DNA from: an uncultured Bacteroidales bacterium
GTDB lineage: Bacteria; Bacteroidota; Bacteroidia; Bacteroidales; Muribaculaceae
DNA length: 64,000 nt
Assembly: GCA_902786725.1 (NCBI GenBank)
Contig: CADADP010000006.1
Location: 1-64,000 of the forward strand
Direction: 5' to 3'
In this document: positions 18,620-27,176 of the stretch, one piece after another
How positions within the stretch are numbered: position 1 is the stretch's first letter
Layout: every line of letters begins with the position of its first letter
Translations under genes and position numbers: made by a program
The notes under the pieces: model-generated
Told to the model about the DNA's origin: nothing
Database searches by the model: none
Seen by the model: the letters and a program-made list of their open reading frames with translations, nothing else

Positions 18620-21451
18620 ATGAAGCTTAACGGCAAGACGGTGGAAAGCGTGGAGGTGCTGGGAGCACGTGTACACAACCTGAAAAATATCGACGTTGAG
18701 ATTCCACACTATAAGCTCACGGTTATTACCGGCTTGAGCGGCAGTGGCAAGTCGTCGCTGGCGTTCGATACCATTTTTGCCGAGGGGCAGAGACGGTATC
18801 TGGAGACATTCTCGGCCTACGCGCGCAATATGCTGGGTGTGTTGGAGCGCCCCGACGTGGATAAAATATCGGGACTAAACCCCGTGATTTCCATCGGTCA
18901 AAAAACCACCAACAAGAATCCCCGAAGCACCATAGGCACCACCACAGAAGTTTACGACTACCTGCGACTGCTCTACGCCCGCGCCGCCGACGCTTATTCA
19001 TATCTGAGCGGCAAGAAAATGGTGAAATACACCGAAGAAAAAATTCTATCGCTCATTCTCGAGAAATACGAAGGTAAAAAGATTTATGTGCTTGCGCCAC
19101 TGGTGAAGAACCGTAAAGGTCACTACAAGGACTTGTTTGAGCAGTTGCGCAAAAAAGGCTACTTGAACGTGCGCATCGACGGCGAGTTACGCGAAATAAC
19201 CTTCGGGATGAAACTCGACCGATACAAAAACCATAGCATAGAACTGGTAGTGGATAGGTTGAAAGTGGCTCATAAGGACGAGAAGCGGCTAATGGAGACG
19301 GTGAAAACCGCGTTTGAGCAAGGCAACAACCAACTGATGGTGCTGGAGGTGGACAACAATGAGCCCGGATACTACAGCAAGTCTCTCATGGACCAAGACA
19401 CAGGACTCTCCTATTTTGACCCCGCGCCACACAATTTCTCGTTCAACTCGCCACAAGGGGCGTGTCCCAAATGCAAAGGCTTGGGCTACGTGAATCTTAT
19501 TGACCGAGAGAAGATTATGCCCAACGACAATCTGTCGATTAAAGATGGTGGCATACAGCCGCTGGGCAAATACAAAAACTCTCTCATTTTCTGGCAAATA
19601 GCGGCCATCTGCGAGAAATATGGCTACGCTCTGGAAACGCCCATTAAGGACCTGCCTGAGGAAGCCCTCGACGATATTATGAACGGTACCGATGAGCGGC
19701 TTAACATTAAGACAGATACCCTAAGCACAAGCAATTATTTCCTTACGTTCGACGGCTTGGTTAAATACATAGAGATGCTGCAGAGCGACGAGGCAAGTAA
19801 CAGCGCACAGAAATGGGCCGGCCAGTTCTTCACACGCAAAGTGTGTCCGCAGTGCCACGGTGCCCGCCTCAATCGCGAGGCACTTCAGTTCAAGCTTAAC
19901 GGGAAAAACATAGCCGAACTCGCCGCAATGGACATTTCAGAGTTGCGAACATGGATTAGCGACCTGAAGAACCACGTGAGCGAAAAACAATGGTCGATAG
20001 CGCAAGAGATAGTGAAAGAGATTGATAGCCGATTGCGATTTATGCTCGACGTGGGACTCGACTACGTGTCGCTTAACCGCAGTTCCGGCTCACTGTCGGG
20101 TGGTGAAAGTCAGCGCATTCGTCTTGCCACTCAGATAGGCTCGCAACTGGTAAACGTGCTGTATATCCTGGATGAGCCATCGATAGGCCTTCACCAACGC
20201 GACAACCAGAGGCTTATCAACTCACTCAAGCAACTACGCGACGAGGGCAACACCATCATAGTGGTAGAGCACGACAAGGACATGATGCTTCAGGCCGACT
20301 ATGTGGTGGATGTGGGGCCACTGGCAGGGCGCAAAGGCGGTAAGGTTGTGTTTGCCGGCACGCCTCGCCAAATGCTTAAGACCGACACCCTAACCGCTCA
20401 GTACCTCAACGGCACAAAAGAGATTGCGATTCCTAGCGAGCGCCGAAAAGGCTATGGTAAATCGATAACGCTACGCGGCTGCCGCGGCAACAATCTTAAA
20501 GGAATCGACGTTACGTTCCCACTGGGAGTGCTGATTTGCGTCACCGGCGTATCGGGCAGCGGAAAGTCATCCCTAATCAATGCCACATTGCAACCAATAC
20601 TAAGCCAGAAGTTCTACCGCTCGCTAACCGACCCACTGCCCTACGACGCGGTAGAAGGGCTTGAGAACGTGGACAAAGTTGTGACCGTGGATCAGTCACC
20701 TCTGGGACGCACACCGCGGTCGAACGCGGCCACATATACCGGTGTTTTCGCCGACATACGCAACTTGTTTGTGGGTCTGCCCGAGGCCATGATACGTGGC
20801 TACAAGCCAGGGCGCTTCTCATTCAACACCTCCGGCGGGCGCTGCGAAGTGTGCAAGGGCAACGGCTACAAAACGGTGGAGATGAACTTCCTTCCCGACG
20901 TGCTTGTCCCATGCGAAGAATGTGGCGGCAAGCGCTATAATCGAGAGACGTTGGAGGTGAAATTCAAGGGCAAGTCGATAGCCGATGTACTCGACATGAC
21001 CATCAATCAGGCAGTGGAATTTTTCGAGGCTGTGCCCAATATTCTGCACAAGATAAAGGTGCTACAAGACGTGGGCCTGGGTTACATCAAGCTCGGGCAA
21101 CCGTCGAGTACACTCTCGGGGGGTGAAAGTCAGCGCGTGAAATTGGCAGCCGAGTTGTCGAAACGGGATACCGGCAAGACGGTGTATGTGCTCGACGAGC
21201 CCACTACAGGACTCCATTTCGAAGATATTAAGGTTCTACTGGACGTGCTCAACCGCCTGGTACAGAAAGGAAACACCGTGATAGTGATAGAGCACAACTT
21301 GGACGTTATAAAGTGCGCCGACTACATAATAGACATGGGTCCCGAAGGCGGGCAACGTGGCGGTAACGTAGTGGCTACCGGTACACCTGAGCAAGTAGCA
21401 GCTAACAAGGATTCTATCACCGGCCAATACCTCAAAAAAGAACTGAAATAA
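18620..21451 (+). CDS. uvrA: UvrA, excinuclease ABC subunit A
   Basis: This is the damage-recognition ATPase of nucleotide excision repair, 943 residues, standard length. The two ABC modules show Walker A motifs GLSGSGKSS (about residue 33) and GVSGSGKSS (about 640) and signature motifs LSGGESQRIRLA and LSGGESQRVKLA. Zinc-finger Cys pairs CPKCKGLG and CEVCKGNG...CEECGGKR are intact. UvrA dimers load UvrB at lesions. An AAGGAG-like purine run lies about 15 bases upstream of the ATG. It stands alone after the broken transglycosylase. Confidence 0.98.
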   Translation: MKLNGKTVESVEVLGARVHNLKNIDVEIPHYKLTVITGLSGSGKSSLAFDTIFAEGQRRYLETFSAYARNMLGVLERPDVDKISGLNPVISIGQKTTNKNPRSTIGTTTEVYDYLRLLYARAADAYSYLSGKKMVKYTEEKILSLILEKYEGKKIYVLAPLVKNRKGHYKDLFEQLRKKGYLNVRIDGELREITFGMKLDRYKNHSIELVVDRLKVAHKDEKRLMETVKTAFEQGNNQLMVLEVDNNEPGYYSKSLMDQDTGLSYFDPAPHNFSFNSPQGACPKCKGLGYVNLIDREKIMPNDNLSIKDGGIQPLGKYKNSLIFWQIAAICEKYGYALETPIKDLPEEALDDIMNGTDERLNIKTDTLSTSNYFLTFDGLVKYIEMLQSDEASNSAQKWAGQFFTRKVCPQCHGARLNREALQFKLNGKNIAELAAMDISELRTWISDLKNHVSEKQWSIAQEIVKEIDSRLRFMLDVGLDYVSLNRSSGSLSGGESQRIRLATQIGSQLVNVLYILDEPSIGLHQRDNQRLINSLKQLRDEGNTIIVVEHDKDMMLQADYVVDVGPLAGRKGGKVVFAGTPRQMLKTDTLTAQYLNGTKEIAIPSERRKGYGKSITLRGCRGNNLKGIDVTFPLGVLICVTGVSGSGKSSLINATLQPILSQKFYRSLTDPLPYDAVEGLENVDKVVTVDQSPLGRTPRSNAATYTGVFADIRNLFVGLPEAMIRGYKPGRFSFNTSGGRCEVCKGNGYKTVEMNFLPDVLVPCEECGGKRYNRETLEVKFKGKSIADVLDMTINQAVEFFEAVPNILHKIKVLQDVGLGYIKLGQPSSTLSGGESQRVKLAAELSKRDTGKTVYVLDEPTTGLHFEDIKVLLDVLNRLVQKGNTVIVIEHNLDVIKCADYIIDMGPEGGQRGGNVVATGTPEQVAANKDSITGQYLKKELK

Positions 21452-21635
21452 ACGGACTACTGATCGCTCGATGAACTTACAAAAAATCGCGAAGCAATAT
21501 TCTCCAACTCACTAAAAATATTTTAACAAATCCCAAAAATCCATGTCAGTTTTCTTATTAGAAATTGACGCCATACTTCTTCAGCAAGTCACACCGAGAA
21601 CAGTGTCGCAAAAGTTGTGTAGAGCCTATTGAAAG

Positions 21636-21673
21636 AAGCGAAGCCCCACACTGATGACAGGACTTCGCTTTTT
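21636..21673. terminator. Bidirectional terminator between uvrA and pgk
   Basis: Arms aagcgaag (21636-21643) and cttcgctt (21663-21670) form a stem followed by a T run on the plus strand; on the minus strand the sequence after the stem is also T-rich. It lies between the converging ends of uvrA and pgk. The rest of the 270-base gap shows nothing recognisable. Confidence 0.65.
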
Positions 21674-21721
21674 CGATTTTATGGCCGCGCGGCAAATGGC
21701 CGGCCAATTATAGAATGTAGA

Positions 21722-22996
21722 TTACTCGCCTTTGATGGCTGCAACGCCGGGGAGTACCTTACCCTCGATGGCCTCGAGCAGAGCACCGCCGCCGGTGGAG
21801 ATGTAAGACACCTTATCGGCCAGGCCGAACTTGTTAACGCAAGCCACCGAGTCGCCACCACCTATCAGCGAGAAAGCACCCTCAGCGGTTGCCTTAGCCA
21901 CAGCCTCACCCACGGCACGTGAACCGGCAGTGAAGTCATCGCACTCGAAGCATCCTGCGGGTCCGTTCCAGAGGATGGTCTTTGCACCCTTGATAGCCTC
22001 AGCAAATTTCTCGCGGCTTTCGGGACCTGCATCCAGTCCGTCCCATCCTTCTTCGATTGCGTTGGACGGGAACACCTTGATTTCAGCGCCCGGTTTCACC
22101 GAGAATGTTCCGAAATCGTAGCCTGTGCAGCACACAGAGTCGGTACCGAGCACCAGTTCCACGCCGTTCTTCTTTGCCATCTCCTCAACTCCGAGAGCCA
22201 CATCCAGTTTGTCGAGTTCCACGATGGAGTTGCCAATCTCGCCGCCGTGAGCCTTAGCAAAGGTGTATGTCATACCGCCACAAAGAATCAAGCGGTCAAC
22301 CTTGCCAAGCAGGTTCTCGATAATACCAATCTTGGACGACACCTTGGAGCCACCCATAATGGCCACGAACGGGCGCTGAATATTGTTGAGCACATTGTCA
22401 ACGGCAGTAAGCTCTTTTTCCATAAGCAGACCCACCATCTTGTTGCCGGCATCGAAATAGTCGGCCACAACAGCGGTGGAAGCATGCTTGCGGTGAGCTG
22501 TGCCAAACGCGTCGTTCACGTAGCAGTCGGCATAGCTTGCAAGAGTCTTGGCGAAGTCCTTCTGGCGAGCCTTCATTTCCTTCTTAGCCTCGTCGTAAGC
22601 AGGGTCGGCCTTGTCGATTCCCACCGGTTTGCCTTCCTCTTCGGGATAGAAGCGGAGGTTCTCGAGCAGAAGCACCTCACCCGGCTTCAACGAAGCAGCC
22701 TCGCCGGCAGCCTTAGCGCAATCGGGGGCAAACTTCACCGGTGTACCCAGAGCGGTAGCCACTGCGCCAACAATCTGACCAAGCGAAAGCTTCATGTTCA
22801 CTTTTCCCTTGGGCTTGCCCATGTGCGACATAATGATGAGTGAGCCACCATCGGCAAGAATCTTCTTGAGAGTGGGGAGCGCGCCACGGATGCGAGTATC
22901 GTCGGTGATTTGTCCCTGTTCGTTAAGAGGCACATTGAAGTCAACGCGAACCAATGCTTTTTTGCCTGCGAAATTGTAGTTAGTTACATTAGTCAT
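21722..22996 (-). CDS. pgk: Phosphoglycerate kinase
   Basis: This glycolytic enzyme transfers phosphate from 1,3-bisphosphoglycerate to ADP; 424 residues, typical for the group. Seen are the N-terminal signature [23 protein letters not shown], the substrate-binding basic region with [22 protein letters not shown] in the hinge area, and the nucleotide-binding loop [11 protein letters not shown] followed by [12 protein letters not shown]. It is monocistronic, with a -7 element about 50 bases upstream. Confidence 0.98.
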   Translation of the reverse strand: MTNVTNYNFAGKKALVRVDFNVPLNEQGQITDDTRIRGALPTLKKILADGGSLIIMSHMGKPKGKVNMKLSLGQIVGAVATALGTPVKFAPDCAKAAGEAASLKPGEVLLLENLRFYPEEEGKPVGIDKADPAYDEAKKEMKARQKDFAKTLASYADCYVNDAFGTAHRKHASTAVVADYFDAGNKMVGLLMEKELTAVDNVLNNIQRPFVAIMGGSKVSSKIGIIENLLGKVDRLILCGGMTYTFAKAHGGEIGNSIVELDKLDVALGVEEMAKKNGVELVLGTDSVCCTGYDFGTFSVKPGAEIKVFPSNAIEEGWDGLDAGPESREKFAEAIKGAKTILWNGPAGCFECDDFTAGSRAVGEAVAKATAEGAFSLIGGGDSVACVNKFGLADKVSYISTGGGALLEAIEGKVLPGVAAIKGE

Positions 22997-23046
22997 AGTT
23001 CTTTACTTTTTTATAGTTTTGTTGTTTTCAAGAATTTTCTGAGACG

Positions 23047-23054
23047 CAAAATTA
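23047..23054 (-). promoter_or_regulatory. Promoter -7 element for pgk
   Basis: The minus strand reads TAATTTTG, an exact TAnnTTTG match, 50 bases before the pgk start. Confidence 0.6.
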
Positions 23055-23089
23055 ATGAAAAAAATGTGATTTTGCAATTAGTTTCAGAG

Positions 23090-24199
23090 CTATAGTTCAG
23101 CCTCCTTAAGTTTCTCGGCATTCTCTGCCACAATCAGATGGTCGATGCAGTCTTGTATGTCACCGTCCATAAAGGCAGGCAGGTTATACACAGTGTAGCC
23201 GATGCGGTGGTCGGTAATGCGCCCCTGCGGATAGTTGTAGGTGCGGATTTTGGCCGAGCGATCGCCGGTGGAGACAAGTGTTTTGCGACGCGAGGCAATG
23301 TCGTCCATATACTTCTGGTGCTCGCGGTCGTAGATAAACGTGCGCAGACGTGCCAGCGCACGCTCCTTGTTCTTTGGCTGATCGCGTGTTTCGGTACACT
23401 CTATCAGGATTTCCTGCGGCTCTCCGGTGTTGGGATTAGTCCACATATAGCGCAGTCGCACTCCGGAGTTTACCTTGTTCACATTCTGGCCTCCAGCTCC
23501 ACTACTGCGGAAGTAATCCCACTTGATTTCACCCTCGTTAATTTCCACGTCGAATGGTTCGGCCTCGGGCAAGACAGCCACCGAAGCGGCCGATGTGTGC
23601 ACACGGCCTTGTGTCTCGGTGGCGGGCACACGCTGCACGCGATGGACTCCCGATTCATACTTGAGAGTTCCATACACATCTGTGCCGGTAACGCTGAACA
23701 CTATTTCCTTGTAGCCACCGGCCGCGCCTTCGCTCATGCTGGAAACTTCCACTTTCCAGCCCCGTGACTCACAATAGCGCGTGTACATACGCGCCAGGTC
23801 ACCGGCAAACAGGGCTGCCTCGTCGCCACCCGTTCCTCCGCGAATCTCCAGGACCACATTCTTTGAGTCCTCAGGATCTTCGGGGATAAGAAGCAGTTTT
23901 ATTTCTTCTTCAAGTCGTGGAATCTGCTCAGAATTCGCTTCAATTTCCTCACGTGCCATGGCGCGAAGTTCCTCGTCGGTTTCTGAGGCGAGTAATGCCT
24001 TAGCGTCATCGGTGTCCTGAATTAGTTTTTTGTAGCGGCTTGTAGCGGCGAGCAGAGTCTCAAGGCTCTTGTATTCCTTGCTAAGTTTCACGTAACGGCG
24101 CTGGTCGGCAATAACCTGAGGGTCGGTGATTAGTGTCCCTATTTCCTCAAAGCGGGCGTCCAGTCCGTCAAGTCGTTGCAAAAGCGGGTTTTCTGTCAT
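23090..24199 (-). CDS. prfA: Peptide chain release factor 1
   Basis: RF1 recognises UAA and UAG stop codons and triggers peptide release. The 369-residue protein has the stop-codon-reading tripeptide in RVPATETQGRVHTSAA (PAT, the RF1 type, not the SPF of RF2) and the catalytic GGQ in SSGAGGQNVNKVNSG. A UAG-reading RF1 encoded here argues against global reassignment of TAG and so bears on the amber codon in the antiporter. A -7 element lies 35 bases upstream. Confidence 0.97.
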   Translation of the reverse strand: MTENPLLQRLDGLDARFEEIGTLITDPQVIADQRRYVKLSKEYKSLETLLAATSRYKKLIQDTDDAKALLASETDEELRAMAREEIEANSEQIPRLEEEIKLLLIPEDPEDSKNVVLEIRGGTGGDEAALFAGDLARMYTRYCESRGWKVEVSSMSEGAAGGYKEIVFSVTGTDVYGTLKYESGVHRVQRVPATETQGRVHTSAASVAVLPEAEPFDVEINEGEIKWDYFRSSGAGGQNVNKVNSGVRLRYMWTNPNTGEPQEILIECTETRDQPKNKERALARLRTFIYDREHQKYMDDIASRRKTLVSTGDRSAKIRTYNYPQGRITDHRIGYTVYNLPAFMDGDIQDCIDHLIVAENAEKLKEAEL

Positions 24200-24233
24200 A
24201 CACTTAATATCTTATAGTTTTGATTGAGCAGTG

Positions 24234-24241
24234 CAAAGTTA
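24234..24241 (-). promoter_or_regulatory. Promoter -7 element for prfA
   Basis: The minus strand reads TAACTTTG, an exact consensus match, 35 bases before the prfA start. Confidence 0.6.
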
Positions 24242-24292
24242 CACAATTCGGCACAAACGGCAATGCCACAGCTAAAGAAATCAATAACGAAT

Positions 24293-24332
24293 GATGGCGG
24301 GGCAGGCTCCATTCAGAGCTTGTCCCGCCATC
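24293..24332. terminator. Hairpin terminator after the 24345 gene
   Basis: 17-base arms (24293-24309 and 24316-24332; gatggcggggcaggctc against gagcttgtcccgccatc) pair fully if two G-U pairs are allowed, around a 6-base loop. It sits 12 bases beyond the stop of the minus-strand unknown gene. No strong T tract follows. Confidence 0.6.
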
Positions 24333-24344
24333 ACAAGAACTTAG

Positions 24345-24773
24345 TTACTCGAGGCGGAGATTGCGAATGTCATCGTAAGTTTCAAGCACCTCTTCAGTGA
24401 TATACCTCATCTCACGCCACTGCTCATCATATTCACAAATGATGTTGACAATAACAGAGAGTTGAATGGCTTCCGGCTCCAGGCTTAGATTATCGCGCCA
24501 GTAGCGCGCATCGGCCTCGCGTAGGAGAGAGTACTCCTCATCGTAAATCACGCGGATCATACTGTCGCAAATCCGCAACGCAGTGCCCTCATAGTGGCAA
24601 CTTACGCACGTCCACGCCAGGTCAATTGCCCTATGGGCAAGTCGTCGCACGTTTCGAGGGTTCTCCAAGTCATGCATAAAATCTTCAACCATAGCCTTGA
24701 GCAAGCGCGGCTCAAGATAGCGAATCCTTCCATCGGATGTGCTGTGGCACACAAGTTCAAAATTTTTTTCCAT
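24345..24773 (-). CDS. Unknown protein, 142 residues
   Basis: I do not recognise this family. It is a soluble, acidic, helix-rich protein without signal peptide or membrane segment. It contains a CVSC pair (WTCVSCHYEG) that could bind metal or be chance, and an acidic C-terminal half (EEVLETYDDIRNLRLE). Codon use resembles its neighbours, the gene has its own terminator, and a -7 motif lies about 240 bases upstream, so it is probably real. Its leader would be long and holds a stem-loop. Confidence 0.6.
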   Translation of the reverse strand: MEKNFELVCHSTSDGRIRYLEPRLLKAMVEDFMHDLENPRNVRRLAHRAIDLAWTCVSCHYEGTALRICDSMIRVIYDEEYSLLREADARYWRDNLSLEPEAIQLSVIVNIICEYDEQWREMRYITEEVLETYDDIRNLRLE

Positions 24774-24815
24774 AATACCAACATTTTAAATGAACAATAA
24801 TCTTTATTCTCTGGC

Positions 24816-24849
24816 CGGAGATGACTGCCTATGGGGCAAAGCATCTCCG
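24816..24849 (-). promoter_or_regulatory. Stem-loop in the long 5' leader of the 24345 gene
   Basis: Arms cggagatg (24816-24823) and catctccg (24842-24849) form an 8-bp perfect stem, with a smaller tgcc/ggca pairing inside. It lies between a possible promoter at 25016-25023 and the start at 24773. A regulatory role is conjecture; no known riboswitch is recognised. Confidence 0.3.
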
Positions 24850-25015
24850 TCACCCTCTGCCACACAAGGCCGCAGAAAGGTTGCCAAAGGATTTAATTGA
24901 AGCATTTAAAAGTATGGATTGCAGGTAATTATGTCATGTTCATGCTTGTGTAGAATCTACTTCTTCCCATTTTCATACTGTAGCAAAAACCATGCTCGGA
25001 TTGCTTATCACGCGA

Positions 25016-25023
25016 CAAAGTTA
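25016..25023 (-). promoter_or_regulatory. Possible promoter -7 element for the 24345 gene
   Basis: The minus strand reads TAACTTTG. The motif lies just beyond the stop of the rhodanese gene and 243 bases before the next start. Confidence 0.45.
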
Positions 25024-25034
25024 GTAAATATTTT

Positions 25035-26165
25035 TTAATCACGCACTATTTTGGATTTTGGTTCCACAATTAGCCAATTAGTTTGGTAACGCGTTTTGCG
25101 CGCCACGGGGAAGAGTAGTCGTGGCTCAGCTCCGGGAGCGGTGCGGAACCATCCGTAGTTCCACCCTGCGCCCATATCGAGGTAAATTGCCGATTTTACC
25201 CCAATGGCGCACAACGCGCCGATAAATTCAGTGAGGTTCATCTCTTGGGCCGACTGCACGATGCATATCGAGGAATCGGGCATCTGCGCCAGTGCACGAT
25301 AGTACTCAATGTCGGTACGCGGTTTTGGTTGGCGGTCGATGTAACAGTCGTGACCATCTTCCACGAGCAGAATTTGGTGAAACAGATACCCTTTCGCGGC
25401 CACAGCCCGCGCTATAAGGCTCTCATCTGTTCGCGCTATCGTGGCGCCATCGGGCGTGACGCAGAGGCAGCCCGTAGTGGTTGTGGCCTCATCGTAGCCG
25501 GAGAAGCGCTCTCCCGATATCACGTAGTCGCCACAAATGTTTGATGGGAGGAAATGGGCACTATCCTCAATCAACTTGCCTGTAAATGCCGCTTCAACAG
25601 CCAACAGCAAATTGGGATTGGATATTGACGGGCGCCGGAACATACTGATTTTTATACTTGTAAGCTCAGGGTTTATCTTCATCACCTTTACTTTTATCGC
25701 ATCTTCTCCCAAACCGACTTCGCGGTCATATGCCTCGATATAGTTACCTTCAGAAGGCACGGCGGATACAGGTAGGCCATCTTTTTGCCATGCCAAAATA
25801 CCGCCATCAAGGTTCACGACATCATATCCGGCCTCTGCAAGGACTGACGCGGCAGATGCGCTGCGGCGCCCGCTACGGCAATACACGGCTACAGGAATCC
25901 CGGGTGGGACAACTTCTCGCACTTGTCGCAGAAAGTCGGGATCGCCCCAGCAAACACACACGGCGCCATCGATGTGCGCTTGCGCGAACTCATCGGCTGT
26001 GCGCACATCCAGCAGTAGAACACTGTCGGGGTCAGATAACAGACTTTTGAGTTCTTCGGTAGAGACGGTCTTGAATGGCACCGAAGGACTAAAATGGCTC
26101 TTTGCCGCCCATGTGGCGAGGCTAATCACTGCAGCTATGGCCAATATTATAAGCAGTTTGTTCAT
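25035..26165 (-). CDS. Membrane-anchored rhodanese with a C-terminal phosphodiester-glycosidase-like domain
   Basis: The 376-residue protein begins with one hydrophobic anchor (about residues 3-21) and probably faces the periplasm. Residues about 34-136 are a rhodanese (sulfurtransferase) domain with DVRTADEFAQAHIDGA and active-site loop CRSGRRS, Cys96. The remainder (about 140-376) is different. FRRPSISNPNLLLAVEAAF, NICGDYVISGERFSGY, and near the end ALCAIGVKSAIYLDMGAGWNYGWFR look like NAGPA/phosphodiester-glycosidase-type folds, in which a Gly-rich LDGG-like segment ends the domain. This second assignment is tentative. Rhodaneses move sulfane sulfur; the pairing with a glycosidase-like domain is not one I know well. 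It lies 52 bases after the TrmH-like gene and probably shares its transcript. Confidence 0.7.
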   Translation of the reverse strand: MNKLLIILAIAAVISLATWAAKSHFSPSVPFKTVSTEELKSLLSDPDSVLLLDVRTADEFAQAHIDGAVCVCWGDPDFLRQVREVVPPGIPVAVYCRSGRRSASAASVLAEAGYDVVNLDGGILAWQKDGLPVSAVPSEGNYIEAYDREVGLGEDAIKVKVMKINPELTSIKISMFRRPSISNPNLLLAVEAAFTGKLIEDSAHFLPSNICGDYVISGERFSGYDEATTTTGCLCVTPDGATIARTDESLIARAVAAKGYLFHQILLVEDGHDCYIDRQPKPRTDIEYYRALAQMPDSSICIVQSAQEMNLTEFIGALCAIGVKSAIYLDMGAGWNYGWFRTAPGAEPRLLFPVARKTRYQTNWLIVEPKSKIVRD

Positions 26166-26217
26166 GTTTAATTCAGTTAAGTTATATTCTTGGTGATTGA
26201 TGAGAACAGGCCGCGAG

Positions 26218-27015
26218 CTACAGGTTCCGCTGGCGCACTGCCTCGAAAATGAGTATCGCAGCGCTTATCGATACATTTAAAGAGTCAAGTGCCCCGTTCA
26301 TTGGGATGCGAATATGGGCGTCGGCCGCGTCGCGCCACACATTGGTCAGGCCGGTGGATTCGGTTCCCATGACTATGGCTGTGGGTCGTTTCATATCGGT
26401 ATTGTAGTAAAGTTCTGAATCCTGAAGCTGGGCCGTTAATATCTGAATTCCACGCGCCTTCAAGAAGTGGATGCATTGCTCTGATGTGCATGCCACACAT
26501 GGCACGCGGAACACACCTCCTATTGAACTACGGATAAGATTGGGGTTGTAGAGGTCGGTCTTAGGGTCACAGACAATCATAGCATCCACGGCGGCGGCCT
26601 CGGCGCTACGCAGCACAGCCCCCAGATTTCCGGGCTTTTCCACGCTTTCCACTACCACGACAAGTGGACTGGAGTTAAAAGATAAATCGTCAAGAGCTAT
26701 CAGCTTTTGCTTCACTATAGCAATAACGCCTTCGGTAGAGCCACGATATGCCATTCGAGCATAAACATCGGGCGACACATCATAACATGGGCAATCGCAT
26801 TGATTCAGAACGTCAAGTGAAGAACCATCCATCATCGGGCGACATAAGAATAGTGACTGAATCTCATATCCGGATTCCATGCAGTGCGTGATTTCGCGCC
26901 GGCCTTCCACCACCGCCAGCCCAGTCTCACGCCGTAGAGAGGACTTCTGCTGCAACTCTGCCACAAACTTCACCTTGTCGTTATGCACACTTGTAATTTG
27001 AACAAATCTCGCCAT
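26218..27015 (-). CDS. TrmH/SpoU family RNA 2'-O-methyltransferase
   Basis: This 265-residue SPOUT methyltransferase would methylate a ribose in rRNA or tRNA using S-adenosylmethionine. The N-terminal substrate-binding part (FVQITSVHNDKVKFVAELQ) precedes the SPOUT knot, with VVVESVEKPGNLGAVLRSAEA (motif 1), VMGTESTGL (motif 2) and IPMNGALDSLNVSISAAIL (motif 3). The frame is open to 27063, but ATG 27015 (MARFVQ) follows directly after a good promoter and begins the family match. The exact RNA target is unknown. Confidence 0.92.
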   Translation of the reverse strand: MARFVQITSVHNDKVKFVAELQQKSSLRRETGLAVVEGRREITHCMESGYEIQSLFLCRPMMDGSSLDVLNQCDCPCYDVSPDVYARMAYRGSTEGVIAIVKQKLIALDDLSFNSSPLVVVVESVEKPGNLGAVLRSAEAAAVDAMIVCDPKTDLYNPNLIRSSIGGVFRVPCVACTSEQCIHFLKARGIQILTAQLQDSELYYNTDMKRPTAIVMGTESTGLTNVWRDAADAHIRIPMNGALDSLNVSISAAILIFEAVRQRNL

Positions 27016-27040
27016 AAGTCTTTTATTACGCTTTTCGTTA

Positions 27041-27048
27041 CAAAGATA
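27041..27048 (-). promoter_or_regulatory. Promoter -7 element for the TrmH-like gene
   Basis: The minus strand reads TATCTTTG, 26 bases before the ATG at 27015; this supports that start over the more distant one at 27063. Confidence 0.6.
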
Positions 27049-27132
27049 CATGTTTTCCACCACTTCCTCATATCAACACCAAGTAAAATCCAAATCCGGC
27101 GCAAAAAGTTTTCGTTTTTCAATAATAATTAG

Positions 27133-27140
27133 TAATTTTG
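27133..27140 (+). promoter_or_regulatory. Promoter -7 element for the dTDP-sugar operon
   Basis: TAATTTTG is an exact TAnnTTTG match, 37 bases before rfbB. Between them, 27160-27180 is a 6-codon mini-frame (MTYGLI, stop TGA) whose stop overlaps the rfbB start as ATGA. Confidence 0.6.
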
Positions 27141-27176
27141 TTAGTTAAAGATATATATAATGACCTACGGTTTAAT

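Noticed and set aside
22247-22843. 198-codon plus-strand frame inside pgk
   Set aside because: It is antisense to pgk, His/Val-rich and without motif.
24602-24865. 87-codon minus-strand frame overlapping the unknown 142-residue gene
   Set aside because: It is in another frame over the better-supported gene, with no homology clue.
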